From Kriegella sp963975415 (GTDB lineage: Bacteria; Bacteroidota; Bacteroidia; Flavobacteriales; Flavobacteriaceae), in assembly GCF_963975415.1 (NCBI RefSeq), contig NZ_CAXBGN010000001.1, forward strand, positions 806,001 through 870,000: DNA of 64,000 bases. The letters run 5' to 3'. Positions within the stretch are counted from its first letter, which is position 1. Each line of letters begins with the position of its first letter. Under the pieces are notes generated by a model, which worked only from the letters and a program-made list of their open reading frames with translations, was not told the DNA's origin and did no database searches. Below are positions 1-8,989 of this stretch, piece by piece. The translations under genes were made by a program, and so were the position numbers.

Positions 1-2317
1 TTTGCAAATCGGAAACTCCCAAATGGGCTAAGGCATCGACTACCGCATTGACTACGGCCGGGGTCGACCCAATAGCACCGGCTTCACCTGCACCTTTTAC
101 GCCCAACGGGTTATGCGGACAAGGTGTAACCGTACGATCAGATTCTATCATCGGGAGGTCATCGGCCCTTGGCATGGCATAGTCCATATACGAACCCGTT
201 ATCATTTGCCCGCCTTCATCGTACACTACTTCTTCGAGTAGCGCCTGTCCTACTCCTTGGGCAACACCACCTTGTATTTGACCATCGACGATCATCGGGT
301 TCATTACATTACCCACATCATCACAGGCTACAAAGCGTTTTAAATCGACTTTTCCGGTATCGGGGTCAACCTCGACCACAGCGATATGAGTACCGAAAGG
401 GTAGGTGAAATTGCTAGGATCATAAAAACTGGAAAAATCAAGTCCGGGTTCTAAACCTTCCGGATAATCATGGGGCACATAGGCTGTAAGCGATACGTCA
501 CCAAAAGAAACGGATTTATCGGTTCCTTTCACGGTCCACTTTCCTTCGGCGTATTCCAGGTCGCCTTCAGCGGCTTCCAATTTATGCGCTGCAATTTTCG
601 CTCCTTTTTCTAATATTTTCTCAATACTCTTTACAATGGCACTTCCTCCAACGGCCAGACTTCGAGAACCATAGGTACCCATACCAAAGGCAACTTGTTC
701 GGTATCGCCATGTTCGATTTCAACATCATCCATAGGAATGCCCAACTTATCTGCTACGAACTGTGCAAAGACCGTTTCATGGCCTTGACCGTGGGAATGG
801 GCCCCGGTATAGACCGATACTTTTCCGGTCGGCTGCACACGAACCTGCCCTACTTCATAGAGTCCGGCACGAGCACCCAAAGCACCAACAACTGCCGAAG
901 GGGCTATTCCGCAACCTTCGATATAAGTGGAGAATCCTACCCCTAATAATCTTCCCTTCTCACGTGCCTCCTTCTGTTCTTTTCTAAAATCTTCATAACC
1001 GAGCATTTCCAAGCCTCTTTTTAAAACGGCATGGTAATTTCCACTGTCATATTGTAACGCTACCTGAGTTTGATAACCGGGTTGTTCGACACCATCAAAC
1101 GGAGGAATAAAGTTTTTCAATCGAATTTCCGTAGGATCCATATTCATTTCCTGCGCTCCTTTTGAGATAATGCGCTCCAACAAATAGGTCGCTTCAGGAC
1201 GACCCGCACCCCGATAGGCATCAACCGCCACCGTATGTGTAAATGGGGCAGTCACATTAAGGTGAATCAATGGCGTTGTATAAACCCCTTGAAATAACGT
1301 ACCATGCAAATAGGTGGGCACCGCAGGAGCAAATGTAGAAAGATAGGCTCCCAACCCACAATACTCATCGGTAAGGTGGGCTACAATCTTACCCTCTTTA
1401 TCAAAACCCATTCTAGAGTGAACCACATGATCTCGACCATGCGCGTCTGTTAAAAACGCCTCACTTCTATCGGATGTCCATTTAATAGGTCTTCCAATCT
1501 CCTTCGAAGCCCATGTCAAGAGTGCTTCTTCGGTATAGTGGTAAATTTTACTTCCAAATCCGCCACCTACATCATAGGATACTACCCGAACCTTATGCTC
1601 TGGAATCCCCAAAGCAAAGGCACATAATAACAATCGAATCAAATGTGGGTTCTGTGTACTGGTATAGAGTGTCCATTTATCGGCATTTACATCATAATCG
1701 GCAATATAGCTTCTGGGCTCCATGGCATTAGGTGCCAAGCGCTGATTGCGATATTCCAACTCGGTAACATGATAGGCACTGGCGAGTGCTGTCTCTACCT
1801 CTGCCCTATCGTTACCGATACACCAATCGAACGCGGCATTATCTGCCCATTGCTCGTGAACCAAGGGTGCACCGTCTTCCATCGCTTTTTTTGGATCTGT
1901 CACCGCCGGTAGTTCTTCATAATCAACTTCGACCAATTCGGCGGCATCACGGGCGAGCTCCAAACTTTCGGCAATAACTATGGCAACTGCTTCTCCTAAA
2001 TGCCGAATTTTATCTTTGGCCAATAAAGGGTGTTGTGGTTCACGCATCGTTTCCCCATTCTTGAAATCTACTTGCCAACCGCAGGGAACACCATATTCCC
2101 CGCAACCGTCTTGCGCAGTAAATACGGCCACCACACCTTCGGCGTTTTCGGCTTCGGAGGTATCAACGGAAAGAATTTTTGCATGGGCATACGGACTTCT
2201 GACAAATGCCGCTTGTGTCATTTTAGGCAACTTTATATCGTCGGTATATTTTCCGGCCCCTTTTAGAAATCGGGCATCTTCACGCCTTTTAACAGATTTT
2301 CCTATAAACTTTTCCAT
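1..2317 (-). CDS. Molybdopterin-binding large subunit of a xanthine dehydrogenase / CO dehydrogenase-family hydroxylase (CoxL type, form II), 3' end outside window
   Basis: Catalytic subunit of a molybdenum hydroxylase that binds the molybdopterin cytosine dinucleotide cofactor. 772 residues are visible and no stop is reached before base 1. The family is usually about 780-810 residues, so little is missing. The active-site loop reads AYRGAGR (residues 367-373). True aerobic CO dehydrogenases carry AYRCSFR, so this is a form II enzyme whose substrate is probably an aldehyde, purine or other heterocycle rather than CO. The GVKGAGEAG motif near the C-terminus supplies the catalytic glutamate (E745). 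The start follows the [2Fe-2S] subunit stop by 3 nt, so the two are co-transcribed. The FAD subunit (CoxM) is not seen; it may lie beyond the left edge. Confidence 0.93.
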   Translation of the reverse strand, partial: MEKFIGKSVKRREDARFLKGAGKYTDDIKLPKMTQAAFVRSPYAHAKILSVDTSEAENAEGVVAVFTAQDGCGEYGVPCGWQVDFKNGETMREPQHPLLAKDKIRHLGEAVAIVIAESLELARDAAELVEVDYEELPAVTDPKKAMEDGAPLVHEQWADNAAFDWCIGNDRAEVETALASAYHVTELEYRNQRLAPNAMEPRSYIADYDVNADKWTLYTSTQNPHLIRLLLCAFALGIPEHKVRVVSYDVGGGFGSKIYHYTEEALLTWASKEIGRPIKWTSDRSEAFLTDAHGRDHVVHSRMGFDKEGKIVAHLTDEYCGLGAYLSTFAPAVPTYLHGTLFQGVYTTPLIHLNVTAPFTHTVAVDAYRGAGRPEATYLLERIISKGAQEMNMDPTEIRLKNFIPPFDGVEQPGYQTQVALQYDSGNYHAVLKRGLEMLGYEDFRKEQKEAREKGRLLGVGFSTYIEGCGIAPSAVVGALGARAGLYEVGQVRVQPTGKVSVYTGAHSHGQGHETVFAQFVADKLGIPMDDVEIEHGDTEQVAFGMGTYGSRSLAVGGSAIVKSIEKILEKGAKIAAHKLEAAEGDLEYAEGKWTVKGTDKSVSFGDVSLTAYVPHDYPEGLEPGLDFSSFYDPSNFTYPFGTHIAVVEVDPDTGKVDLKRFVACDDVGNVMNPMIVDGQIQGGVAQGVGQALLEEVVYDEGGQMITGSYMDYAMPRADDLPMIESDRTVTPCPHNPLGVKGAGEAGAIGSTPAVVNAVVDALAHLGVSDLQ

Positions 2318-2320
2318 ATT

Positions 2321-2785
2321 CTAGCTGTTTATTTGCTCAGCGGCATGCCGAATAGATTTAACAATATTGTGATATCCTGTACATCTACAGAAATTGCCTT
2401 CCAATCCATGCCGGACTTCTTCTTCCGTTGGATTGGAATTATTCTTCAAAATATCTACCGCGGTCATGACCATTCCGGGCGTGCAAAAGCCACATTGCAA
2501 CCCGTGGTGTTCTTTAAATGCTGCCTGAATCGGATGCATTTCATTGCCATTGGCCATACCCTCTATGGTAGTTATCTCACTACCATCGGCCTGAACAGCC
2601 AAAATGGTACATGACTTGACCGCTTTACCATCCATAGTAATAGTACAGGCACCACAACCACTGGTATCACATCCGATGTGTGTGCCGGTGAGGTCTAATA
2701 TCTCCCGTAAATAATGGGTAAGGCTTATTCTTGGTTCTACTTCATGGGTGTGTGCGACCCCATTGACCTTAACAGTTATTTTCAT
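2321..2785 (-). CDS. (2Fe-2S)-binding small subunit of the molybdenum hydroxylase (CoxS type)
   Basis: Electron-transfer subunit carrying two [2Fe-2S] clusters that pass electrons from the molybdenum site of the large subunit. At 154 residues it has the normal family length. The N-terminal plant-ferredoxin-like domain has cysteines C39, C44, C47 and C59. The C-terminal four-helix domain has C98, C101, C133 and C135 in the typical CGFC and CRC motifs. No Tat or Sec signal is present, so the enzyme is cytoplasmic. It directly precedes the large-subunit gene. Confidence 0.96.
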   Translation of the reverse strand: MKITVKVNGVAHTHEVEPRISLTHYLREILDLTGTHIGCDTSGCGACTITMDGKAVKSCTILAVQADGSEITTIEGMANGNEMHPIQAAFKEHHGLQCGFCTPGMVMTAVDILKNNSNPTEEEVRHGLEGNFCRCTGYHNIVKSIRHAAEQINS

Positions 2786-2906
2786 ATATATGTAAATTTA
2801 AATGCGCTCTTATTTTGGGTACCCCATTTCCATTGCAAAAGGCATAGCCCTAGACTTTATATTCAGAAATCATATGACGAAGATGCTTGTAAATCACGAA
2901 AGGGAT

Positions 2907-3353
2907 TTACGTTCGGTCTTGTAACTCTTTTTCCATAGCTTGGAAGAATTGCTTGGATAGCGTGCTGACCACTCCGCTCATAATCCGTTGTCCCATACGC
3001 GCCAACATTCCTGACATTTTAGCTTCTCCAGTATATTGTACTTCTGTTTGATTTTCTTCCTTTTGAACCAACGTCATACCAATTTCGGCTACAACATTTC
3101 CCATTTTACTCTTTTGGTCCAAGACTACACTACAGCTTTCTCCTTCAACTTTATCCTTAAGAGCAAGGTCTCCTTGAAATTGTCCTCTAACAGGCCCTAT
3201 TTTAACTTCGGAAATCGCCTTATATAAATCTTCGCCTTGAGCCTCTAATGTTTTAATTCCAGGAGTCACCTTTTCCAATACCTTTGGATCGTTTAACATT
3301 TTCCATAATACATCTCTATTCGCACTCAGTAGATAATTCCCAGTAATCTTCAC
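2907..3353 (-). CDS. CoxG-like SRPBCC-family protein (CO dehydrogenase subunit G family)
   Basis: 148-residue START/SRPBCC-fold protein of the CoxG family, which accompanies molybdenum hydroxylases and is thought to help recruit or assemble the enzyme at the membrane. Recognisable parts are the opening with DVLWKMLNDPKVLEKVTPG, the central strand GPVRGQFQGDLAL and the C-terminal helix with LARMGQRIM. The start codon is GTG, because the frame is closed by a TAA six bases upstream. It lies 121 nt upstream of the [2Fe-2S] subunit and 167 nt downstream of the VWA gene. The family call is firm; the exact role is inferred. Confidence 0.88.
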   Translation of the reverse strand: MKITGNYLLSANRDVLWKMLNDPKVLEKVTPGIKTLEAQGEDLYKAISEVKIGPVRGQFQGDLALKDKVEGESCSVVLDQKSKMGNVVAEIGMTLVQKEENQTEVQYTGEAKMSGMLARMGQRIMSGVVSTLSKQFFQAMEKELQDRT

Positions 3354-3520
3354 TCTTTATATATTTTTATGATTATGTGCTTATGAAAGCGACATCAATT
3401 CTATTCTTACAATTAATTGTCCTTGAAGATAAAAATTTGATACGATATCCGTAAATTTTTTAATTTAATTTTTCATTATTGATAAGAAATCTGAATAAGT
3501 AGTATCAACCTGATTATAAA

Positions 3521-4696
3521 TTAAGTGTATTGATCGACTAAATTTCGTTTTTTTGGCAACAGCCTTATGGCTTGTTTAAGACTTTCTAAATTGTGGGCAG
3601 AGGCGAGCAAATCTACATAGGGTAAGGCCGTTTTCATGCCCAATGCATCTGGAGAGAAATTGGTGCTTCCTGCCAGTGGATTTAACCATATTACCTTTCT
3701 CGAAGATTTGTAAATAGTTTTCATTGCCGCTTCCATAAGCGCGGGTTCTCCCGTATCCCATCCGTCACTTAAAATAAAGACAATCGTTTTTTTATCCAAT
3801 AAGCTATGCCGGTAATTGGAAACGAAATCTTGCAAACAACTTCCAATAGTCGTACCTCCCGACCAATGGGGCACCCTATCGGAAATAATATCGAAGGCTT
3901 GGTTGAATTCGTAATTATCAAGTATAGTGGTTACACGGTGCAGGGCCGTACTGAAAACGAATGTCTCTATCTTATCATAAGCATTCTGGAAGGCATAAAT
4001 CAGGTGCACAAAAAACCGGCTGTACAAATCCATAGACTTGCTAACATCACAGAGCAGCACCAATTTCAATTTTTTCTCTTTTTTTTCACTATAGACCAGC
4101 CTTTGAATTTCACCACCTTTGCGCATACCCATACGAATGGTTCGCTTTAAATCTATTTTGTTCTTTTTTTTGGATACTCTTCGCAATCTGCTCTTTTGAT
4201 GGGCGACTTTACGTGCCAACTTTTCAAGCAAGCGCATCATTAAAAGCATTTCATCCTCATTTAGATCGGAAAAATTCTTTTTGGTCAAAACCTCAATTTC
4301 GCTATAGGAAGAAACCGCCTTCTCTTCTTCGGAAGGTTTAAGGTTTAACCAGCTTTTTAAGGAATCAAAGCGAATTTCTTGTTCCCTCGCTTCACTACGT
4401 TTGCTCTTTCGTTCTAAAGTGTCTTTGGTTTTAGAATTGACGGCTTTGTAAAGTTGGTCCCAAAATTCTTTATAATACCCATCGAACTTTTCAAACTGGT
4501 ATTGATTTTTAGCCAATACAATCTTTAATGCCTCTTTGAATTCCTTTTCTCGACGAATCGACAAATGAGACAGGGCACTGAGCGCATCGGCTTCTTCAAT
4601 GACGCTTACAGGAAATCCTTTTTTTCTTAGGAATCTACATAGCAGGACTATGTTTCCCGAAAGTTCTGTTTTGTGTTGGATAAGTGGTTGTTCCAT
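3521..4696 (-). CDS. VWA domain-containing protein, CoxE family
   Basis: 391-residue protein with a basic, helical N-terminal half and a von Willebrand factor A domain from about residue 205. The metal-ion adhesion (MIDAS) motif is DVSKS (residues 217-221), with a later SDGWDTGEP loop. CoxE-type VWA proteins work with MoxR/CoxD AAA+ ATPases to insert sulfur or metal into the molybdenum cofactor site of CO dehydrogenase-like enzymes. A MoxR ATPase is encoded just upstream and the enzyme subunits just downstream, which fits that role here. No signal peptide is present, so it is probably cytoplasmic. Confidence 0.9.
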   Translation of the reverse strand: MEQPLIQHKTELSGNIVLLCRFLRKKGFPVSVIEEADALSALSHLSIRREKEFKEALKIVLAKNQYQFEKFDGYYKEFWDQLYKAVNSKTKDTLERKSKRSEAREQEIRFDSLKSWLNLKPSEEEKAVSSYSEIEVLTKKNFSDLNEDEMLLMMRLLEKLARKVAHQKSRLRRVSKKKNKIDLKRTIRMGMRKGGEIQRLVYSEKKEKKLKLVLLCDVSKSMDLYSRFFVHLIYAFQNAYDKIETFVFSTALHRVTTILDNYEFNQAFDIISDRVPHWSGGTTIGSCLQDFVSNYRHSLLDKKTIVFILSDGWDTGEPALMEAAMKTIYKSSRKVIWLNPLAGSTNFSPDALGMKTALPYVDLLASAHNLESLKQAIRLLPKKRNLVDQYT

Positions 4697-4794
4697 GGCA
4701 ACGGGTACTGAATTCTAAATGCGAACTGTTGATTGTTGGATGCTTGGTATTCGATGCTCGATGCTCGATAAATCAAGCGACCGCTATAATTTAT

Positions 4795-5141
4795 TCATAA
4801 AGCAATCATCGCATTTATCAATATATAACAAAAATCATAATGCTTTTCGAATACAGCTGAATTGATGTATTTGCGATGTTTTGCCTTGTGCAAGCAAGTA
4901 ACGGCTCGGATAATAAACGAATTGCGTATCCCATAAATCTTCGAAATTCAGGCTTTGACTGCAAAATCGAACCCTCTGAGATATTTAAGGCAATTGAATC
5001 AGCTGCTCTTCGGGTTTGGGAAGATAAATTGTATACTTCCTTTTTAGGAAATTCATTTGTCATAAGGTCCATTTCCTCACCCAACTCCATCACATCCCGC
5101 CAAATACGTAGTTTTTCGAACTTAAATTTCGCTTCGCTCAC
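4795..5141 (-). pseudogene. Four-helix-bundle protein (23S rRNA intervening-sequence protein family), frameshifted
   Basis: Begins at GTG with the typical family opening (FEKLRIWRDVMELGEEM, then SSQTRRAADSIALNISEG and FRRFMGYAIR). The open frame then runs into unrelated sequence and stops at 4818. Re-reading from 4920 in the next frame restores the family's second half: RAVTCLHKAKHRKYINSA, FEKHYDFCYILINAMIAL, then TGA at 4795. A single missing base, or two extra bases, at about 4918-4922 explains this. The family forms a pentameric four-helix bundle. Some members lie inside rRNA insertions, but many, like this one, stand alone and their function is unknown. It interrupts an otherwise functional cox-type operon. 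Sequencing error is the alternative explanation. Confidence 0.85.
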
Positions 5142-5223
5142 CGCGCTAACATATTTACATTACTTTATTCATGATTTCTATATATTCTTGCATCGAACGT
5201 CGTGCTTCGTGCATCTGACCCTT

Positions 5224-6117
5224 CTATCCAATCCGGGATACCACTCCCGTTTTCTCTAACAGTTCGGAAAGCGCATCTCGGGTATGACGCATATCTTGCC
5301 AATCTTTTAATACGACTCCCAAGGTATCTTCTACGGTCTGTTTGTCTAAATGTGTCAAGTGCATACCGGCCAAAGCTCTAGCCCAATCGATAGTCTCTGA
5401 AATACCAGGAGTTTTTTCTAGTTTCAATTGTCGAAGCTCTTTCATAAAGATGCAAATCTGCTCTCCCAATTTTGTATCTACTTCGGGTACTTTGGTTTTC
5501 ACTATGGTCAATTCTTTTTCAAAATCGGGATAATCGATCCATAGGTAAAGACATCTTCTTCGAAGTGCTTCGGAGAGTTCACGGGTGCGATTCCCCGTCA
5601 AAATGATTTGAGGCTTATGGGTTGCAGGTATGGTACCGATTTCAGGAATAGTCACTTGCCAATCGGACAAAACTTCTAGCAAAAAACTTTCAAACTCTTC
5701 ATCGGCCCGGTCAATTTCGTCAATTAGCAAAACCGGCTTTTTCAAATGGGTTATCGCCTGTAAAATTGGTCTTTTTAACAAAAAACGTTCTGAAAAAATG
5801 GTCTCTACAAGCGCTTTGGCGCTTTGCCCTTTTTCTTCTTGCATTTTAAGATATAACAATTGATGTTGATAATTCCATTCATAGAGTGCGTGCGTACTGT
5901 CGAGCCCTTCATAGCATTGCAGACGAATTAAATCGGTATGCAATGCTTTGGCCATTACCTTGGCGACTTCAGTCTTACCTACTCCCGCAGGTCCTTCAAT
6001 AAGCAATGGTTTCTCCAGTTTCATAGCAAGAAAAATAGACATTGCGATAGCGCCGTCGCCTATATATTCCTGCTCTTGAAGCATTTTTTGAATTTGCCCT
6101 AACTCGATATCTTTCAT
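5224..6117 (-). CDS. MoxR-family AAA+ ATPase (CoxD-like)
   Basis: 297-residue MoxR ATPase. Walker A is GPAGVGKT (residues 42-49) and Walker B is LLIDEID (130-136). The sensor region has ILTGNRTRELSEALRRRC. MoxR proteins are chaperone-like motors that act with VWA partners in metal-centre assembly. The CoxD member of the family matures the molybdenum site of CO dehydrogenase. It is the first gene of the operon that continues through the VWA, CoxG and hydroxylase genes. A 6-bp inverted repeat with a TTCG spacer (6129-6144) lies 11 nt upstream of its ATG and could be an operator or leader hairpin. Confidence 0.93.
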   Translation of the reverse strand: MKDIELGQIQKMLQEQEYIGDGAIAMSIFLAMKLEKPLLIEGPAGVGKTEVAKVMAKALHTDLIRLQCYEGLDSTHALYEWNYQHQLLYLKMQEEKGQSAKALVETIFSERFLLKRPILQAITHLKKPVLLIDEIDRADEEFESFLLEVLSDWQVTIPEIGTIPATHKPQIILTGNRTRELSEALRRRCLYLWIDYPDFEKELTIVKTKVPEVDTKLGEQICIFMKELRQLKLEKTPGISETIDWARALAGMHLTHLDKQTVEDTLGVVLKDWQDMRHTRDALSELLEKTGVVSRIG

Positions 6118-6407
6118 AAATTATCTTCAATCAATTCGTTGATTAAGATACCTAAAATCATTATTGGGGACAAGACAATAGGCACATTCGTTTTACAGTT
6201 GATAAAAATTTATCAGTGGTTCCTTGGGTACAGTTGCAATTGAACTTTAATTATTCCGATACATCGATATTAAAACTGAATATAAGAAAGACAATCTTTT
6301 CTTTGCAAGTTGAAGATAGGAGCATTCTACAGCTGACTTTCAATTCAGTGGTGTGCGATTGCTTCAATAAAAGCCCTAATCTTATCAACTCAACCTAAAT
6401 TCGTTCC

Positions 6408-8267
6408 ATGCCAAATCGACCTCATTTTTGGAGTATCTTTTTTTTCATTGTTTTATTTTCCTGTTCATCAGAAGAGAATAACACGGCCATCGAAGAAGAA
6501 AACAATTTAAATGCCATCGCTATTACGCTAGACATCACTGAAAATACGGTTTTATCTAACCAGGAAATAACGGTCACACTTTCTACTGAAATCGACATTT
6601 CCCGTCTTGAGATTTTTTTGGACGACCAAAATATCGAAAATTTCCTTGCACCACCTTACAATTTCATATTGGATATCGAGACCCTTGATGAGGGTGAGCA
6701 TAAGTTAAAAGTAGCCGTCTACTCCAATGGTAAGAGGGTTGCATCTAAAACCATCACAGTCAAAATCGACAATATTGGTCCTCAATTATCTATTGATTCC
6801 ATTGCAGCAAATGAACTCATCTGTAATAAAATTCGAGTTTCACCGAGAATTTCAGATATCGTTTCCAACGTAAAGAGTCTAGCGGTATTTCTTGATGATA
6901 TTTTAGTTTCAGAAAGGGACAATAGCACAGATTTCTCTTTTATTTTAAACCCGGAAGAACTTCCTGCCGGAGAGGGCAATCTCAAATTCATTTCGGAAGA
7001 TGACCATGGAAACATTTCTAGAGATTCTATTGACATCGCGATAGGGGAGAAAATTATGGCAATTAATTTTCCAAAAGATTTCATGCGTAAAGGCATAGAA
7101 AAAATACATATCGTTATAAGTGATTCCGATGGTAATTTTATAGATAGCCGTACGCATTCATCGGGTGAAATCGAAACCTTGGAATTTTGTTCTTTTGCCG
7201 AAACCAACGAGAATAGTGAATTCATTTTAACCTTTATCCATGATTTTAATAATACCATTTTCAATTTTTACGTTTATAGCAATCTCTCAAAAGGGATGTT
7301 GGGCAACGCGATAAACCTAAACAAAACATCAGGCGGATTAAGCCCTGCATCACTTAAGCTTGACGTTCCCTTTTATGAAGACAGCTATCAAATGCGGGCA
7401 TCGGGACCATGGAACTCCTTAATATATTATAACGGCAAATTTTCAGGACACGTTTCTACCAAATTCAGCAACGAACTAGCGACCAACAAAACATTTATTA
7501 GTTACTTCAACAAGAACATAGCGGATAGCTATCAATGGGCTTGGATTACCGACCTACAGTCTAGAACTACTTTGGCACCAGAAGACTTTACTAAATCTAG
7601 AGTTACCGCGGCTACCTTTGAAATCGATAGTGGTTTTCTAAGTCCGATAATGAAAATAACTGGGTATGAAAATGAGGCCATGTACAGTGCTAGAACAGGT
7701 CACCTGCTTTATTCGGATGATTTGGAGGGACCTACTTCTTCTATCAAGAAATATTATTTTGCAGACATTTTTGACTATTACACGTATTCGGGACAAGTAG
7801 CCAATTACACTTGGGAAGGTTCCGGAAAACCTCCTTCAAGAATCACGATACCAGATGCCTCGATTGATTATAGTTTTTCAAACGGTCAAGTTCGCTTTAC
7901 CGGTCTCCCTGAATATGAAGTAGGTCGAATTCGATTGATAGGCATTCGTACGGGTGGCGCAGTCCTTACTGCCGAGAACCCTTCTGTTCGTGTGGAATTA
8001 ATTTTTGACGGTCAACAAAACGAAGTGATACTGCCCCAAATACCTGAAGGCATATTTCCTTCGGCAGTTACCCAGATGTTCGCTAATAAAACCTTTGAAA
8101 TCAAACAAGGAGCTGCTGAAAACTATTCGGCGTTCAGTACTTATGGCGATTATATCTCTAAAGTTCTAGTACCCTCTGTTCCTTTCTATATTGCCTCCCC
8201 TTTTAAAGAAAGGGTATTCAAATCGGAAGGCCCTCAATGGTTACCTACAAATGAATTTCCATTTTAA
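6408..8267 (+). CDS. Large putative lipoprotein of unknown function with Ig-like repeats
   Basis: 619 residues. The N-terminus has a hydrophobic stretch and lipobox LFSC (C19), followed by an acidic, Asn/Glu-rich linker, as is common for surface lipoproteins of Bacteroidota. Residues of about 40-240 look like two or three beta-sandwich (Ig-like) repeats: each has a strand pattern of the type LSIDSI / VKIDNIGPQ and an ExHKLKVAVYSNGK or EGNLKFISEDDHGN turn, as in Big-type domains. The C-terminal half has no family I recognise. The gene is monocistronic, with 290 nt of upstream sequence and a terminator 80 nt downstream. Confidence 0.75.
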   Translation: MPNRPHFWSIFFFIVLFSCSSEENNTAIEEENNLNAIAITLDITENTVLSNQEITVTLSTEIDISRLEIFLDDQNIENFLAPPYNFILDIETLDEGEHKLKVAVYSNGKRVASKTITVKIDNIGPQLSIDSIAANELICNKIRVSPRISDIVSNVKSLAVFLDDILVSERDNSTDFSFILNPEELPAGEGNLKFISEDDHGNISRDSIDIAIGEKIMAINFPKDFMRKGIEKIHIVISDSDGNFIDSRTHSSGEIETLEFCSFAETNENSEFILTFIHDFNNTIFNFYVYSNLSKGMLGNAINLNKTSGGLSPASLKLDVPFYEDSYQMRASGPWNSLIYYNGKFSGHVSTKFSNELATNKTFISYFNKNIADSYQWAWITDLQSRTTLAPEDFTKSRVTAATFEIDSGFLSPIMKITGYENEAMYSARTGHLLYSDDLEGPTSSIKKYYFADIFDYYTYSGQVANYTWEGSGKPPSRITIPDASIDYSFSNGQVRFTGLPEYEVGRIRLIGIRTGGAVLTAENPSVRVELIFDGQQNEVILPQIPEGIFPSAVTQMFANKTFEIKQGAAENYSAFSTYGDYISKVLVPSVPFYIASPFKERVFKSEGPQWLPTNEFPF

Positions 8268-8350
8268 ATAAAAAAGGATATTTCGGTAAATCTTGAGACT
8301 TCAAATTCAGCAATACTGTATACTAGGTGCCACTAGTCTTTTTTTGACAT

Positions 8351-8389
8351 AAAAAAACTGTCGCTAGGATTACCAACGACAGTTTTTTT
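8351..8389. terminator. Bidirectional intrinsic terminator
   Basis: The arms (8351-8363 and 8377-8389) are perfect complements built on ACTGTCG / CGACAGT. They are flanked by an A-run on the left and a T-run on the right, so the hairpin has a U-tract on either strand. It sits between the convergent lipoprotein and dps genes and can end both transcripts. Confidence 0.9.
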
Positions 8390-8406
8390 AATCGAGAAAA
8401 GTATTT

Positions 8407-8886
8407 TTAAATCTCCTCGGCCAACCAAGCTTTCATCATCCAAACCGTTTTTTCTTGTTCGGTAATAAAATCGCTCATCATCGAGTTGGTTCCTTCATCT
8501 CCCGATTCACCCGAAGCATCGAGAATTCGCCGCTCAATAACCAATAATTCCTTCAACGAATCTACTATTAAACGAATGGCATCTTCATCTTTGGTTACGT
8601 TCTTGCCCACAGGAACCTTTGAATTTTCTACATATTCAGTAAAGGTATGCTGTGGTACACCTCCTAAAGTCAAAATTCGTTCTGCAATCTCGTCGACATT
8701 AAGATTTGCCCCGTTGTAAAGTTCTTCAAACTTGGGGTGCAGTTCAAAAAAACGTTTTCCTTTTATATTCCAATGAATACCTCTTAAGTTTTGGTAATAC
8801 GTTTGAAAATTTGCCAATAACTGGTTTAAATCGTCACTTAATTCTCCTGATTTTTCGGCACTTAGGCCAATGCTATTTAGTTTCAT
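8407..8886 (-). CDS. dps: Dps-family DNA-starvation / mini-ferritin protein
   Basis: 159-residue dodecameric mini-ferritin that oxidises Fe(II) with hydrogen peroxide and protects DNA. The inter-subunit ferroxidase ligands are all present: H38 (in IHWN), H50 (in ELHP), D65 and E69 (in VDEIAERI). Their spacing is identical to H31/H43/D58/E62 of Listeria Dps. An AAGGAAG ribosome-binding site precedes the ATG. It is transcribed away from oxyR with 103 nt between them, which suggests peroxide-responsive control by OxyR (inference). No sigma-type promoter box is obvious in the gap. Confidence 0.96.
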   Translation of the reverse strand: MKLNSIGLSAEKSGELSDDLNQLLANFQTYYQNLRGIHWNIKGKRFFELHPKFEELYNGANLNVDEIAERILTLGGVPQHTFTEYVENSKVPVGKNVTKDEDAIRLIVDSLKELLVIERRILDASGESGDEGTNSMMSDFITEQEKTVWMMKAWLAEEI

Positions 8887-8989
8887 CTTTCTTCCTTTAA
8901 ATTCACCATAAAATTAAGAAATATAAGACGGTTTTCTCCATAGTCTTTATCGATAGTTTTTATATTTTTATAGCCTAAAATTATCATGT

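Noticed and set aside
1980..2324. 114-residue open frame on the plus strand over the hydroxylase gene
   Set aside because: Antisense shadow of the strongly supported large-subunit gene; no ribosome-binding site or family resemblance.
6782..7264. 160-residue open frame opposite the large lipoprotein gene
   Set aside because: Shadow frame; no domain, and the plus-strand gene has a signal peptide and normal composition.
8940..8973. Three ATAG words between dps and oxyR as an OxyR operator
   Set aside because: Spacings are 13 and 17 bases, not the 10-11-base period of the known OxyR site, and the region is AT-rich.
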